Below, one piece after another: positions 25,800-34,871 of a DNA stretch of 64,000 nt (positions are counted from its first letter, which is position 1; every line of letters begins with the position of its first letter). This DNA comes from Allobosea sp. Root381 (GTDB lineage Bacteria > Pseudomonadota > Alphaproteobacteria > Rhizobiales > Beijerinckiaceae). The position numbers and the translations under genes were made by a program. The DNA lies in the NCBI RefSeq assembly GCF_001429395.1, contig NZ_LMJT01000001.1:708024-772023 (forward strand), given 5' to 3'. Under the pieces are notes generated by a model. It had not been told where the DNA came from and ran no database searches. It worked only from the letters and a program-made list of their open reading frames with translations.

Positions 25800-27662
25800 C
25801 TATTGGAAGCCGGCCGCCTGCAGCTCGAAGAGCTCGGCGTAGCGGCCGCGCAGCGCCATCAGCTCGCCATGGCTGCCGCTTTCGAGGATCGCGCCGTTCT
25901 CCAGCACCAGGATACGGTCGGCCATGCGCACGGTCGCGAAGCGGTGGGAGATCAGCAACGTCGTGGTGCTCTCGCTGAGATGCCGGAAGCGCTCGAAGAT
26001 CTCGGCCTCGGCGCGCGCGTCGAGCGCAGCGGTCGGTTCGTCCAGGATCAGTACCTGCGCATCGCGGAAATAGGCGCGCGCGATGGCGAGCCGCTGCCAC
26101 TGGCCTCCCGAAAGATCGAGCCCCTGCATGAACGAGAGGCCGAGCATCTGGTCATAGCCGCCGGGAAGGCCCGTGATCACCAGATCGGCCTGGCTCTTCT
26201 GCGCCGCCGCGACGATGCCCGGCCGGTCGGCGAGATGGCCGATGCGGCCGACCCCGATATTCTCCGCCGCCGTCAGGTTGTAGCGCACGAAGTCCTGGAA
26301 GATCGCGCCGACATTCTCGCGCAGCTCACCGAGTTCGATCTCGCGCAGATCGACGCCGTCCACCAGGATGCGGCCCTCGTCGGGCTCGTAGAGACGCGTC
26401 AGCAGCTTGACGATCGTGGTCTTCCCGGCACCGTTCTCACCCACCAGCGCCAGCGTCTGCCCCGCCGGCAGCGAGAAGCTGAGATGGCGCAGCGCCCAGT
26501 CGTCCTTGCCCGGATAGCGGAAGCCGACATTGTCGAAGACGACGCCCTGACGCAGCGGCGCTGGAAACGGCTTCGGGTGCTGCGGGGCGACGACTGCCGA
26601 GCGCATGCCGATGAAGGCATAGAAATCATTCAGATACTGGGCCTGCGAGCCGATCTGCGCCATGCCGACGACAAGGCCTTCCAGAAGGCCGTTGAGCCGC
26701 AGCAGCGAGCCGGCGAGGAAGGTCAGGTCGCCGATGCTGAGCTCGCCGGTGAGGGTTCGCCAGACGATGACCGCATAGGCGCCGTAATAGGCGAGCGACC
26801 CGATGGCGCCAACCACGCTGCCCCACAAGGCCCTGCGGACCGCGATGCTGCGGTTGGAACTCATGATGCGATCGGCGGCCTCGGCCATCCGCGCGGTGAT
26901 ATGGGCACCGAGACCGAAGAGCTTGACCTCCTTGGCATTCAGCGCGGCGATGCCGAGCTGTTGCAGATAACCCATCCGCCGCCGCTCCGGCGTCAGCACG
27001 ATCGCGGCCTCATATTGCAGCGCGTTGAAGCGGGCCTCGACGACGAAGACGGGCACCAGCGCGAGACCGACCAGCAGGATGAGCGCCGGCACGAAAAACA
27101 CCAGCCCAGCAAGCAGCGCGACCAGGGTGATCGCACTCTGGATCTGGTTGAGAAGGATCGAGACAAGCGTGCCGCCGATCATCGTCGCCGCATTGGCGCG
27201 CTGCAGCTTGTCCTGGGCCGCGCTGCTCTCGATGTCCCTGAGATCCAGCGCCGCCGCCTGCCTGACCAGGGCGAAAGCCTGCGTATGCCCGTGACGCTCC
27301 GCCAGCAGCCCCTCCGCCATCGTGCCGAAACGCGTCAGCGCATTGCCGCCCGCGACGAGCAGGAACTCGACCAGGATCCAGCCGGCAAGCGTGGTGACCC
27401 GACCGCTCTCGATCCATTCCGCCAATGAGGGCCCCGGCGCTGCCCCCTGCCCCTGGCGCAGAATTTCGTCGATGATCAGCTTGGCGACGAAAAGCATCGC
27501 CGGCGCCTGGAGCGCCCTGAGCAGGCGCGATGCCGCGATCGCGCCGGCCAGTCCCGGCGAGGTGCGCCAGAGCGAGCGCAGCAGCCGCGGCAGATTGGCC
27601 AGCGGCAAGAGGCGCTTTCGCAGCGCTTCGCCCAGGCGCGTGAGGAGCGGAATGCGGATCAT
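25800..27662 (-). CDS. Exporter-fold ABC transporter, fused membrane and ATPase domains
   Basis: 620 residues from the ATG at 27662. An N-terminal six-helix type IV (exporter-type) membrane domain (about 30-330) is followed by a nucleotide-binding domain with Walker A GENGAGKTT, a Q-loop with FQDFVRYNLTAAENI, signature LSGGQWQR, Walker B VLILDEPTAALD and H-loop SHRFATV. It is last in the reverse-strand heme locus, 74 bp after the SbmA-like gene. Direction of transport cannot be told from sequence; exporter-fold importers for siderophores (IrtAB type) exist, so heme or siderophore traffic is an inference from position. Confidence 0.85.
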   Translation of the reverse strand: MIRIPLLTRLGEALRKRLLPLANLPRLLRSLWRTSPGLAGAIAASRLLRALQAPAMLFVAKLIIDEILRQGQGAAPGPSLAEWIESGRVTTLAGWILVEFLLVAGGNALTRFGTMAEGLLAERHGHTQAFALVRQAAALDLRDIESSAAQDKLQRANAATMIGGTLVSILLNQIQSAITLVALLAGLVFFVPALILLVGLALVPVFVVEARFNALQYEAAIVLTPERRRMGYLQQLGIAALNAKEVKLFGLGAHITARMAEAADRIMSSNRSIAVRRALWGSVVGAIGSLAYYGAYAVIVWRTLTGELSIGDLTFLAGSLLRLNGLLEGLVVGMAQIGSQAQYLNDFYAFIGMRSAVVAPQHPKPFPAPLRQGVVFDNVGFRYPGKDDWALRHLSFSLPAGQTLALVGENGAGKTTIVKLLTRLYEPDEGRILVDGVDLREIELGELRENVGAIFQDFVRYNLTAAENIGVGRIGHLADRPGIVAAAQKSQADLVITGLPGGYDQMLGLSFMQGLDLSGGQWQRLAIARAYFRDAQVLILDEPTAALDARAEAEIFERFRHLSESTTTLLISHRFATVRMADRILVLENGAILESGSHGELMALRGRYAELFELQAAGFQ

Positions 27663-27736
27663 GCGGGTTCTCGGCTCGACGGGCAGGAAAGCGAATGGTC
27701 GGAGCGTCGCGGGGGCGAAGCGCGACGCGGCATGCT

Positions 27737-29467
27737 CTATAGCGCTGTTGCGGGAACCGGCGCCCTCTCTCCGGCAGGTATTTCGGGCGTGATCGCCAAG
27801 TCGATCCGCGTGATCTCGCCGACCCCGTGTGGCGCGCGATGGGCGATCAGCACCAGCGCGGCCATGGGCAGCGCCCGCCGCAGTTCGGCAAGAAGCTGCT
27901 CCTCCGCCGCAGGATCGAGCGCACTCGTGGCCTCGTCGAGCACCGCCCAGGCAGGCCGGTGGAGGTGATGCCGTGCGAGCGCCAGGCGCTGGCGCTCGCC
28001 GCCGGAGAGGCCGTCGCGGATGCGCGGCCATTCGGCTTCGTCTTCCGTCCAGATATGCGCCATGCCGACGGCCTCGAGCGCGCGGCGGTAGTCGCCCTCG
28101 GCAAAGGCCTCCGGCAGCTCGGGATAAGCCAGCGCGGCAGCGAGGCTCCCCAGCGGAAAATAGACGTGCTGCGACGAGAAGGAGGCCGATGACGGACGCT
28201 CGATTTCGCCCTCGCCATGCCGCCAGAGCCCGGCCAGCGCCTTGACCAGCGTGCTCTTGCCATGGCCGGATGGCGCGGCGATCCAGTAGGTCCCGCCCGG
28301 CTTGAGCTCCAGCTCGGGCAAAGGCGCCAGCGCCCGGCCATCCGGGGTGGACAAGGCAAGCCGGCTGGCGCGGATGCGCTCGCCCGGCGCGATGTCAGGG
28401 CCGGCGCCCGGCGTCGCCTCGCCTGCCGCTTCGGCTGCGGCGAGGAAATGGCTGAGCCGGCTCGCCGTAGCCGCCAGTTGCGCTAGGTCCTTGTAGGAGA
28501 AGATGAACCAGGACAGCGTGGTGACCACGTTCTGGAAGGCGGAACGCAGCTGCATCAGCCCGCCGAAGGTCACGCGGCCGGCGAGATAGGCGGGCAGCGC
28601 CAGAAAGATCGGGATCGTCAGCACGGTCTGGAAATAGGGCCGCGAGAAGAAGCCCAGGATCAGTTCGCGATTGGCGAGCTGGTGCCAGTTCGCCGTGAGA
28701 GCCGCGAAGCGCCCCGAGAGCTGTCCGCGCTCGGCGGCCTCGCCGCCCGCCAATGCGATGGGCTCGACATTCTGGCGCAGGCGCGCCAGGGCGAAGCGGA
28801 AATCGGCCTCGCGCCGCTGCTGCTCGAAATCGAGCTTCTTCAGCGGCGCGCCGAGCCCGTGGGTGATCACGGTCGCGATCGCGACATAGATCGGCGCCGC
28901 CCAGACCATGTAGCGCGGGATCTCGATGTCGAAGCCGGCAAAGGTAAAGGCAAGTGCGAAGGTCGCGAGCGACCAGAGGATCGCGACATAGGTCACCAGC
29001 CCGACGATCCGCGTGATCAGATCGAGCGCTTCGTCGGTGAGCTTGTCGACGAAGATGCGGCAGTCCTCCGCGATGCGCTGGTCGGGATTGTCGAGGCCGG
29101 ATTCGGAGCGGTCGCGCAGATGCCAGTAAGCCTTGCCCGAGAGCCAGCGCTCCAGCGCGGCCTCGGTCAGCGAGTGGCGCCAGCGGATCTGCAGCATCTT
29201 CCGGAGATAGGCGGAAGCGAGGTGGATGACGACCGAGATCGCCGTCAGGCCGAAATAGACCTTCACCTGCTGGATCACGCCCGGCACGTCGAGCTTCTGG
29301 ATGGCGTTGTAGAAATCCGCGTTCCAGGTGATCAGCAGGACGCTGATGCGCACGCTGGCCAGGCCGAGGGCGGCGATCGCCGCGAACTGGACCAGGCCCA
29401 GCCGGCCTCCCGGCCCGCTGATGCAGAGCCTCGTCAAGCGAACGATATGTCTGAGGACTGCCATCAT
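27737..29467 (-). CDS. ABC transporter of the SbmA/BacA-YddA type with fused ATPase
   Basis: 576 residues. The N-terminal membrane part has the ABC_membrane_2/SbmA pattern: LLITWNADFYNAIQKLD, RWRHSLTEAALERWLSG, WHLRDRSESGLDNPDQRIAED and LRSAFQNVVTTLSWFIFSY. An ATPase domain with Walker A APSGHGKST, signature LSGGERQR and Walker B WAVLDEATSALD follows. SbmA itself lacks an ATPase and is proton-driven, so this is the YddA-like version with one. It follows ChaN by 25 bp and probably shares its transcript. Substrate unknown; heme, a siderophore or a peptide are options. Confidence 0.85.
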   Translation of the reverse strand: MMAVLRHIVRLTRLCISGPGGRLGLVQFAAIAALGLASVRISVLLITWNADFYNAIQKLDVPGVIQQVKVYFGLTAISVVIHLASAYLRKMLQIRWRHSLTEAALERWLSGKAYWHLRDRSESGLDNPDQRIAEDCRIFVDKLTDEALDLITRIVGLVTYVAILWSLATFALAFTFAGFDIEIPRYMVWAAPIYVAIATVITHGLGAPLKKLDFEQQRREADFRFALARLRQNVEPIALAGGEAAERGQLSGRFAALTANWHQLANRELILGFFSRPYFQTVLTIPIFLALPAYLAGRVTFGGLMQLRSAFQNVVTTLSWFIFSYKDLAQLAATASRLSHFLAAAEAAGEATPGAGPDIAPGERIRASRLALSTPDGRALAPLPELELKPGGTYWIAAPSGHGKSTLVKALAGLWRHGEGEIERPSSASFSSQHVYFPLGSLAAALAYPELPEAFAEGDYRRALEAVGMAHIWTEDEAEWPRIRDGLSGGERQRLALARHHLHRPAWAVLDEATSALDPAAEEQLLAELRRALPMAALVLIAHRAPHGVGEITRIDLAITPEIPAGERAPVPATAL

Positions 29468-29492
29468 GATCTTGCTGTCGCGGCGCCTATGA

Positions 29493-30356
29493 TCAGGCGG
29501 GTCTGGGCCGCTCGCGACGCGGCGAAGGCGGATCGGGCGTATCGAGGCGGAAGATCGCGTCGGCTATCCCGTCGATGCCCGCGGCGTCATGGCCGGTGCG
29601 GTCGGTCGGCAGCAGCACGGCGATGTCCTCGATGCCGAGGTACCGCAGCTGATAGGGCGTGCCGTGGCCGTATTCGAGATGGCCGCGGCCGATGATGCCG
29701 ACGACGAGCGGATCCCCCTCCGCCACCGCGAGATGGTCGGCGATGCGGCAGGCGAAGGAGCGGTCCCAGCATTGCTGGGCCTGGACGAAACGGTCCGAAG
29801 CCAGCGCCGGCCGCTCCGGCGTCGTCGCGAAGCCGCCGGTGATCGCGGCGAGATAGCGCCGATAGGCATCGGTCGCCGGCGCGGCCGGCGTCACCCCGTC
29901 GCGCTCCTCGACGGGAATGACGTCCCAGCCGAGCTTGCCGACCTGCGTCACCAGCGGGCGGTGGCAGTTCAGGGCGAGCATCTTGACGCGCTGCTGCCGG
30001 CAGAAATGGAACAGCGGCAGGTAGAGCTCCGGATCGAAGCCCCAGACCTGTGCCCAGTCCGAGCGCTCGATGAAAGTCGCGGTGTCCATCTCGCCCGCGA
30101 CCCAGGCGTCGAGGACCGGCTGGACGCGGCGCGGAAACATCTCGAAGCCCACCGCCATCTGCGGGCGCAGCAGATGCAGGCAGGTCGTAACGTGCAGCTG
30201 CCAGCGATGGATCTCGGCGACGTCATGGGTCTCGCCCAGCAGGACGACGCGCTTGCGCGCCGTCGCCTGCATCAGCTCGCCCTGGGAGAGGAGCTTCCCG
30301 CTCTGCGGGCAGAGCCAGCTCGCCCGCGGGTGGGCGAGCGCCGCGGCGCCGGGCAT
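29493..30356 (-). CDS. ChaN-like heme/iron-regulated protein (DUF399)
   Basis: 287 residues from the ATG at 30356, four bases after the preceding stop; ATG 30377 is equally possible. The family core is visible: VVLLGETHDVAEIHRWQL, VGFEMFPRRVQP, WGFDPELYLPLF, MLALNCHRPL, and near the end VVGIIGRGHLEYGHGTPYQL. Members such as Campylobacter ChaN bind heme through a Tyr and are usually lipoproteins; here no lipobox is seen, so it may be cytoplasmic. It lies between the HutX-like gene and the ABC genes. Confidence 0.8.
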   Translation of the reverse strand: MPGAAALAHPRASWLCPQSGKLLSQGELMQATARKRVVLLGETHDVAEIHRWQLHVTTCLHLLRPQMAVGFEMFPRRVQPVLDAWVAGEMDTATFIERSDWAQVWGFDPELYLPLFHFCRQQRVKMLALNCHRPLVTQVGKLGWDVIPVEERDGVTPAAPATDAYRRYLAAITGGFATTPERPALASDRFVQAQQCWDRSFACRIADHLAVAEGDPLVVGIIGRGHLEYGHGTPYQLRYLGIEDIAVLLPTDRTGHDAAGIDGIADAIFRLDTPDPPSPRRERPRPA

Positions 30357-30360
30357 GGCC

Positions 30361-31116
30361 TCAGCCACGGGAGGCATGGACCTTCGGCACCGCGGCGAAG
30401 GCGGCAGCCTTGCCGCGCAGCACGAGGCCCGTCGGCTTGCCGTCGGGATCGAGCGCCTCCAGCCGGACATCGTCGCCATCGCCGCTGCTGAGCCAGCCGC
30501 CGAGCGCGGCGCCCTTCAGATGCAGGTGGAAATCGCCCTGCATCACGTTGACGAAGCCCATCATCGGCTTCGGCTCGGGCAAGGCCCCGGCCCAGTGCTG
30601 GAACAGGCCGGGCTTGCTGAAGTCGATGGCGATCGGCTGCCCGCTCGCCAGGATCGCGGCAAAGGTCGCGGCGCCGATATCATCCTCCGCGAGTTCCGGC
30701 GTGGCATCGCCGGAGGGAGCCTCCCGCAGCGCCGGCTCCAGAGCCTCGCCTGCGCCGAGGGCGGCCAGCGCGTTGTCGAAAGGCTCGAGCCCTTCGAGGC
30801 CGATCAGGCTGAACAGCGTCTCGCCGGATGCGTCCTGGCATTCGAGCTTGGGCAGCACCTTGTCGCGCATCTTGCCCGAGCGGTCGGCAATGAGGCTCGT
30901 CACCACCGAGAGGTCGATCACGCTGTCGTGGAACTCGCCAGCGAGCCTCGCCTCGTTGCCTGCGACGGTGACGGAACCGACCGCGCCCATCCGCTCATGG
31001 ATGGCGCCGCCGGCGCGGGCGCTCAGCATCACGCGGCCCATCGCCGGCAGATGCTGGAGAATCTCGGCAGGGCTCTGTCTCAGCCGTTCGCGCGGATGGG
31101 TAGTCTCGGTCATCAT
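30361..31116 (-). CDS. HutX/ChuX-like heme-carrier protein
   Basis: 251 residues starting MMTETTHPRERLRQSPAEIL. The sequence MGRVMLSARAGGAIHERMG, VTVAGNEARL and NVMQGDFHLHLKGAALGG fits the heme-utilisation fold shared by ChuX/HutX and each half of HemS. HutX/ChuX-type proteins carry heme in the cytoplasm or hand it to a degrading enzyme. The length is between ChuX (about 165) and HemS (about 350). No heme oxygenase is seen nearby. It is separated from the receptor by a terminator-like hairpin. Confidence 0.75.
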   Translation of the reverse strand: MMTETTHPRERLRQSPAEILQHLPAMGRVMLSARAGGAIHERMGAVGSVTVAGNEARLAGEFHDSVIDLSVVTSLIADRSGKMRDKVLPKLECQDASGETLFSLIGLEGLEPFDNALAALGAGEALEPALREAPSGDATPELAEDDIGAATFAAILASGQPIAIDFSKPGLFQHWAGALPEPKPMMGFVNVMQGDFHLHLKGAALGGWLSSGDGDDVRLEALDPDGKPTGLVLRGKAAAFAAVPKVHASRG

Positions 31117-31133
31117 GGTCTCCCAAAAAGGTT

Positions 31134-31164
31134 GCGACGCTCCGGGTCTCGAACGGAGCGTCGC
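31134..31164 (-). terminator. Terminator-like hairpin between the heme receptor and hutX-like genes
   Basis: Perfect 11-bp inverted repeat GCGACGCTCCG / CGGAGCGTCGC with a 9-base loop, followed on the transcribed (reverse) strand by AACCTTTTTGG. It lies 18 bases before the hutX-like ATG, so it should reduce readthrough from receptor to downstream genes. Confidence 0.75.
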
Positions 31165-31217
31165 CGAGCGGCCCTGCCCTTTCGGGTCCGGCCGTCGAAA
31201 GGTGAGCGGTCGTCGGA

Positions 31218-33479
31218 TCAGAACTCGACCGAAGCCGCGAGCTTGAAGGTGCGGCCCGGCGCGGTCTGCAGTTCGAGCGGATTGGTCGCCGCCACCGCAG
31301 CGGAGGCCGGGACCTTGTCGAAGTTGTAGACGTTCGCGAAATAGCGCTTGTCGAAGATGTTCTGTACGCCGCCGCGAACGGTGATGTACGAAGTCGGCTT
31401 CCAGTTCAGGAAGGCGTCGAACACCGAGTAACCTCCCGGCTTGAAGGTCGTCGGGGCGGCGGCACGGGTGACGGCCGATCCGAAGGTGCCGATGACCTCC
31501 GCCTCCAGCCCGTATTCCGGCATCAGATACTTCAGGCCGGCGACGGCGGTCAGCGGGCTGATGGAGTTGTAGGGCGTCGTCAGGGCGCCCGCTTCCGCCC
31601 GCTGCGTGCCGTACTGGTAGCTGACCGCGACATTGCCGATCCAGCGCTCGTGGAACTTCCACTCGGCCGAAGCCTCGATGCCGGAAATCTTGACGCTCGC
31701 GAGATTGCGGTAGGTCAGGTCGGTCGTGCCGGGGATCGTGACGAAGTTCTGGATGAAGTCCTTGTAGTCGGCATGGAAGACGCCGACCGAGAACCAGCCA
31801 TTGGCGAAGCGCCCGCGGACGCCGGCCTCATAGGAATTGACGGTCTCGGGTTTCAGATCGGGGTTCGGGATCAGGTTCTGGGTGCCGAAGGGCAGCGAGG
31901 TGTAGAGCTGCTGCGCGGTCGGCATCTTGAAGCCCTGGGCGTAGCGGGCATAGAGCGAATAGGTATCGTCGAGCTTGAAGATGGTTCCGACCTGCGGAAT
32001 CAGCTTGTGCGACTCGATCTCGCGCGGCTCCTTGCCCGGCACGATGACATAGCCCGGCCCGATGCTCGGATCGATCTTGTAGTTGGCGTAGCGAAGGCCC
32101 GGCGTCACCGTCCAGCGGCCGCCCAGCAGCTCGATCTCGTCCTGAAGGAAGAAGTCGTAACGGGTGGTGGTCGCGTTGGCGAAGTTGAAGCCGCCGGCGA
32201 TCGTCGTGGTGGTCACGCCGGTCGTCATGTTCCGGACGTCGTCGCGACGCTTGTAGTCGGTGCTGGTGATGTCGCCCTGGAAGCCGTAGGTCAGCTTGTG
32301 CATGGTCGGGCCGAGCGCGAAGCTCGATTTGGCCTGGATGTCGAGCTGCGAAAACTTCTCGGAATAATCGAGCAGGCCGCGCGTGAAGCGTTGCTGGCCA
32401 TTCGCAAGCGTCTGAATCCGGCTGTTGGTGACTTCGCGTTCCTGGGGCGAGAAGGATGCCTGCCAGCGGATCGAGTCGAGGAAGCTGGCTCCGACATCCC
32501 ATTGATGCTCAAGGGCGATGCGCTGGCGCGACTTCACCTCGTCGCGGATGTAGGGGCCGTTGCGGGTGCCCAGGCTGACGACATTGTAGTCCCAGAGCTG
32601 GTTGACCTTCGAAGAATTGTCGAAATATTCGCCGGTCAGCTTGAAGATGTGGTCTGTCGTCGGCTTGAAGACCAGCTTGCCGAAGCCGTTCCAGACGGTG
32701 CTGTCGAGCGGGTTCAGCGTGTCGCAGCCGATATAGCGCAGGCTCGGCACCGGGCAGCCCCAGCGGCCGCCATCGGCGCGGGCCGTGCTGAGCTTGGCCT
32801 CATGCGCCGTCGTCTGGCTCAGCCCGACGATGGCCTCCAGTGTCGGCGTCAGCCTGAACGCCGCGGTGCCGGTCTTGGTGAAGGCGCGGTTGAAGCTATC
32901 ATAGCTGGCGTCGAGCTTGACCGCATAAGGCTTGTCCTTGCCCTTGAGCAGGTCTTCCGGGTCGAGCGTGCGGAAGGCGACGATGCCGCCGAGCGCGTCC
33001 GCGCCCCAGAGCACCGAGCCCGGGCCGCGCACGATCTCGACGCTCTTCAGGAACGGCATATCGACGAAATTGCGGTTGCCGTCGGTGATGCGCTCGATCA
33101 CGCGCGATCCGTCGACCTGCATCTGGACGCGGTTGCCGCCGACGCCGCGGATGTTGAAGCCTTCATAGTTGCCGAAGGGATCCGTGCCGCTGGTGAGGCG
33201 GTTGACACTGACGCCGGGCTGGTAGCGCACCAGGTCCTGGATGTCGCGCGTCATGCGCTCTTCGAGTTCGGTGCGGGGGATGACCGTGACGGTGCCCGGA
33301 ACGTCCAGAACCTGCTTCTCGCCGCGCGTCGCCGTCACGGTGATCGGGTCGAGGGAGATCGGCGCGACGGGCGTGCCAGTAGCCGCGGCATCCCTGACGG
33401 TTTGGGCATAGGCCACCGCGGCAGGCGACACAGAAAGAAGCAGCGTTGCCAATATGTATAGATTGTAATTGTTCTTCAT
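31218..33479 (-). CDS. TonB-dependent heme/hemoglobin receptor
   Basis: 753 residues from the ATG at 33479 (MKNNYN...), giving a clean signal peptide ending AVAYA; an ATG six codons upstream is in frame. Plug motifs: DPITVTATRGEKQVLDVPGT, FNIRGVGGNRVQMQVDG, and VEIVRGPGSVLWGADALGG, typical of the TonB hemoglobin/transferrin/lactoferrin receptor class. The barrel has YAQGFKMPTAQQLY and LIPNPDLKPETVNSYE, close to the FRAP/NPNL region of heme receptors, and the last residue is aromatic (SVEF). It is first in the reverse-strand heme locus. Confidence 0.9.
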   Translation of the reverse strand: MKNNYNLYILATLLLSVSPAAVAYAQTVRDAAATGTPVAPISLDPITVTATRGEKQVLDVPGTVTVIPRTELEERMTRDIQDLVRYQPGVSVNRLTSGTDPFGNYEGFNIRGVGGNRVQMQVDGSRVIERITDGNRNFVDMPFLKSVEIVRGPGSVLWGADALGGIVAFRTLDPEDLLKGKDKPYAVKLDASYDSFNRAFTKTGTAAFRLTPTLEAIVGLSQTTAHEAKLSTARADGGRWGCPVPSLRYIGCDTLNPLDSTVWNGFGKLVFKPTTDHIFKLTGEYFDNSSKVNQLWDYNVVSLGTRNGPYIRDEVKSRQRIALEHQWDVGASFLDSIRWQASFSPQEREVTNSRIQTLANGQQRFTRGLLDYSEKFSQLDIQAKSSFALGPTMHKLTYGFQGDITSTDYKRRDDVRNMTTGVTTTTIAGGFNFANATTTRYDFFLQDEIELLGGRWTVTPGLRYANYKIDPSIGPGYVIVPGKEPREIESHKLIPQVGTIFKLDDTYSLYARYAQGFKMPTAQQLYTSLPFGTQNLIPNPDLKPETVNSYEAGVRGRFANGWFSVGVFHADYKDFIQNFVTIPGTTDLTYRNLASVKISGIEASAEWKFHERWIGNVAVSYQYGTQRAEAGALTTPYNSISPLTAVAGLKYLMPEYGLEAEVIGTFGSAVTRAAAPTTFKPGGYSVFDAFLNWKPTSYITVRGGVQNIFDKRYFANVYNFDKVPASAAVAATNPLELQTAPGRTFKLAASVEF

Positions 33480-33860
33480 AGCAGCCATCCAGCCCAAGAT
33501 GCGGCTGCTTACTATGCGTATTTAAGATTCTGCAAACACAATTATCGTGACTTTCAAAGTAATTTATTATGCTATTTCAAATTTACATGCCATTTACTAT
33601 CGATCTAATGTGAAACCATTCAATTGAAGCGTAGATCTTTCGACTTAGAACAATTAGAATATTTACTGAAAGCGTCTTCTCGCACTGATCGACGGTACCG
33701 GTAGACGGCCGCAAATAGCCATCTACCGCGGCACAGCGGGCAAGAGGCAACGGCGTTCGACCAACCTGCGGGCGCGCGTCGTCAGATCATCTCTGAGGTT
33801 GACCCGCCCGCTATCCGCGCCGCCAGGAGGACGATGCCGTTCGGAAATCGGCGCGCATGC
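33480..33860. other. AT-rich non-coding region upstream of the heme receptor
   Basis: About 380 bp with no convincing gene; clearly more AT-rich than its surroundings between 33530 and 33670. It contains TTAGAA-CAA-TTAGAAT at 33645-33660, two direct half-sites resembling one arm of the Irr box, and TGTGAAACCATTCAATT nearby. It probably carries the receptor promoter, but I cannot place a full operator with confidence. Confidence 0.5.
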
Positions 33861-34871
33861 TCACGCGCCGCCGCGTGCCGCCTTCAGGATATCGTCGACG
33901 AGACGTTGCGAGGCGAGCGCCTCCTCGCCGGTGACGACCGGGTCGCGCCCCGCCTCGACAGCATCGAGGAAGTCGGCAATCACGGCGCGGTGGGCGTCAT
34001 GGGGGAAATCCATGATGTTGGCACCGCTGCCCGTCGCCCCTTCCGCCTCGATGATCTCCTCGCGGCCGTCGAGAAAGGCCAGGCGGAGCCGGCCGCCGAT
34101 GAGGGCAGCGAAGCCTTTCGTGCCGGTGATCTCGATGCGCTCCGGATGGCCGGGATAGGCCGCGGTGGTCGCGACCAGCGTCGCCGGCGCACCATCTCGC
34201 GTCTCCAGCAGGGCAGAGACGTAGTCCTCCGTCTCCATCCTGTGCAGCGCCGTGGTGCGGGCCTGCGCCGCGACGACCCTCGAGACGCCGACCAGCGAGC
34301 GGAACAGATCGAGCGAATGGATGGCCTGGGTCAGCAGGACGCCGCCGCCATCGCGCGCCAGCGTGCCGCGCCCCGGCTCGTCATAATAGCTTTGCGGGCG
34401 CCACCACGGCACGGCGAGGAACGCCGCCTCGATGGTGCCGAGTTCACCGCCGTCGAGCGCGGCTTTCAAGCGCAGGCTTGCGGGGCGGAAGCGGTGCTGC
34501 AGCACGACGCCGAAGATTTTCCCGGTGCGCCGCGCCGTATCGACCAGACGCTGACCGCGCTCGCTGGTGAGTTCCAGCGGCTTCTCGACCAGAACATGCT
34601 TGCCGGCTTCGAGGCAGCGGGCGGAAATCTCGAGATGCGCGCTCGGAGGCGTCAGCACGATCATGGCATCGACGGCGGGATCGGCGAGAACGGCGTCGAG
34701 ATCGGTCGTTGTCGGAAACGGAAACTGCCGGGCATAGGACTGCGCGCGCTCCGCCGAACGGCTCACGGCGAAGCGAACCTCTGCGCGATCCGAAAGATCG
34801 AGCAGGCTTTTCGAATGCGGCAGGGAAGCGGGGCCGAGCCCGATCACGGCAATGCCGAGCTTGCGTGTCAT
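33861..34871 (-). CDS. Gfo/Idh/MocA-family oxidoreductase (first)
   Basis: 336 residues. Rossmann NAD(P)-binding start KLGIAVIGLGPASLPHSK, the EKPLELT motif (catalytic Lys in EKP), and a C-terminal alpha/beta domain including HDAHRAVIADFLDAVEAGR. The family oxidises sugars, inositols and related compounds. Its ATG overlaps the stop of the next gene upstream by 4 bp, so the two oxidoreductases are made together. The substrate cannot be told; the neighbouring binding protein suggests an imported sugar-like or acid compound. Confidence 0.88.
   Translation of the reverse strand: MTRKLGIAVIGLGPASLPHSKSLLDLSDRAEVRFAVSRSAERAQSYARQFPFPTTTDLDAVLADPAVDAMIVLTPPSAHLEISARCLEAGKHVLVEKPLELTSERGQRLVDTARRTGKIFGVVLQHRFRPASLRLKAALDGGELGTIEAAFLAVPWWRPQSYYDEPGRGTLARDGGGVLLTQAIHSLDLFRSLVGVSRVVAAQARTTALHRMETEDYVSALLETRDGAPATLVATTAAYPGHPERIEITGTKGFAALIGGRLRLAFLDGREEIIEAEGATGSGANIMDFPHDAHRAVIADFLDAVEAGRDPVVTGEEALASQRLVDDILKAARGGA

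Noticed and set aside
25803..27428. A 541-codon + frame opposite the exporter-fold ABC gene
   Set aside because: The reverse strand holds Walker A, signature and Walker B motifs; the + frame is a shadow.
31650..33461. A 603-codon frame on the + strand opposite the heme receptor
   Set aside because: The receptor on the reverse strand has a signal peptide and receptor motifs; the + frame is a repetitive acidic/basic shadow.
33645..33660. TTAGAA-CAA-TTAGAAT as an Irr box for the heme receptor
   Set aside because: Only one arm of the Irr dyad is matched and the two half-sites are direct, not inverted; kept only as a note under the intergenic region.
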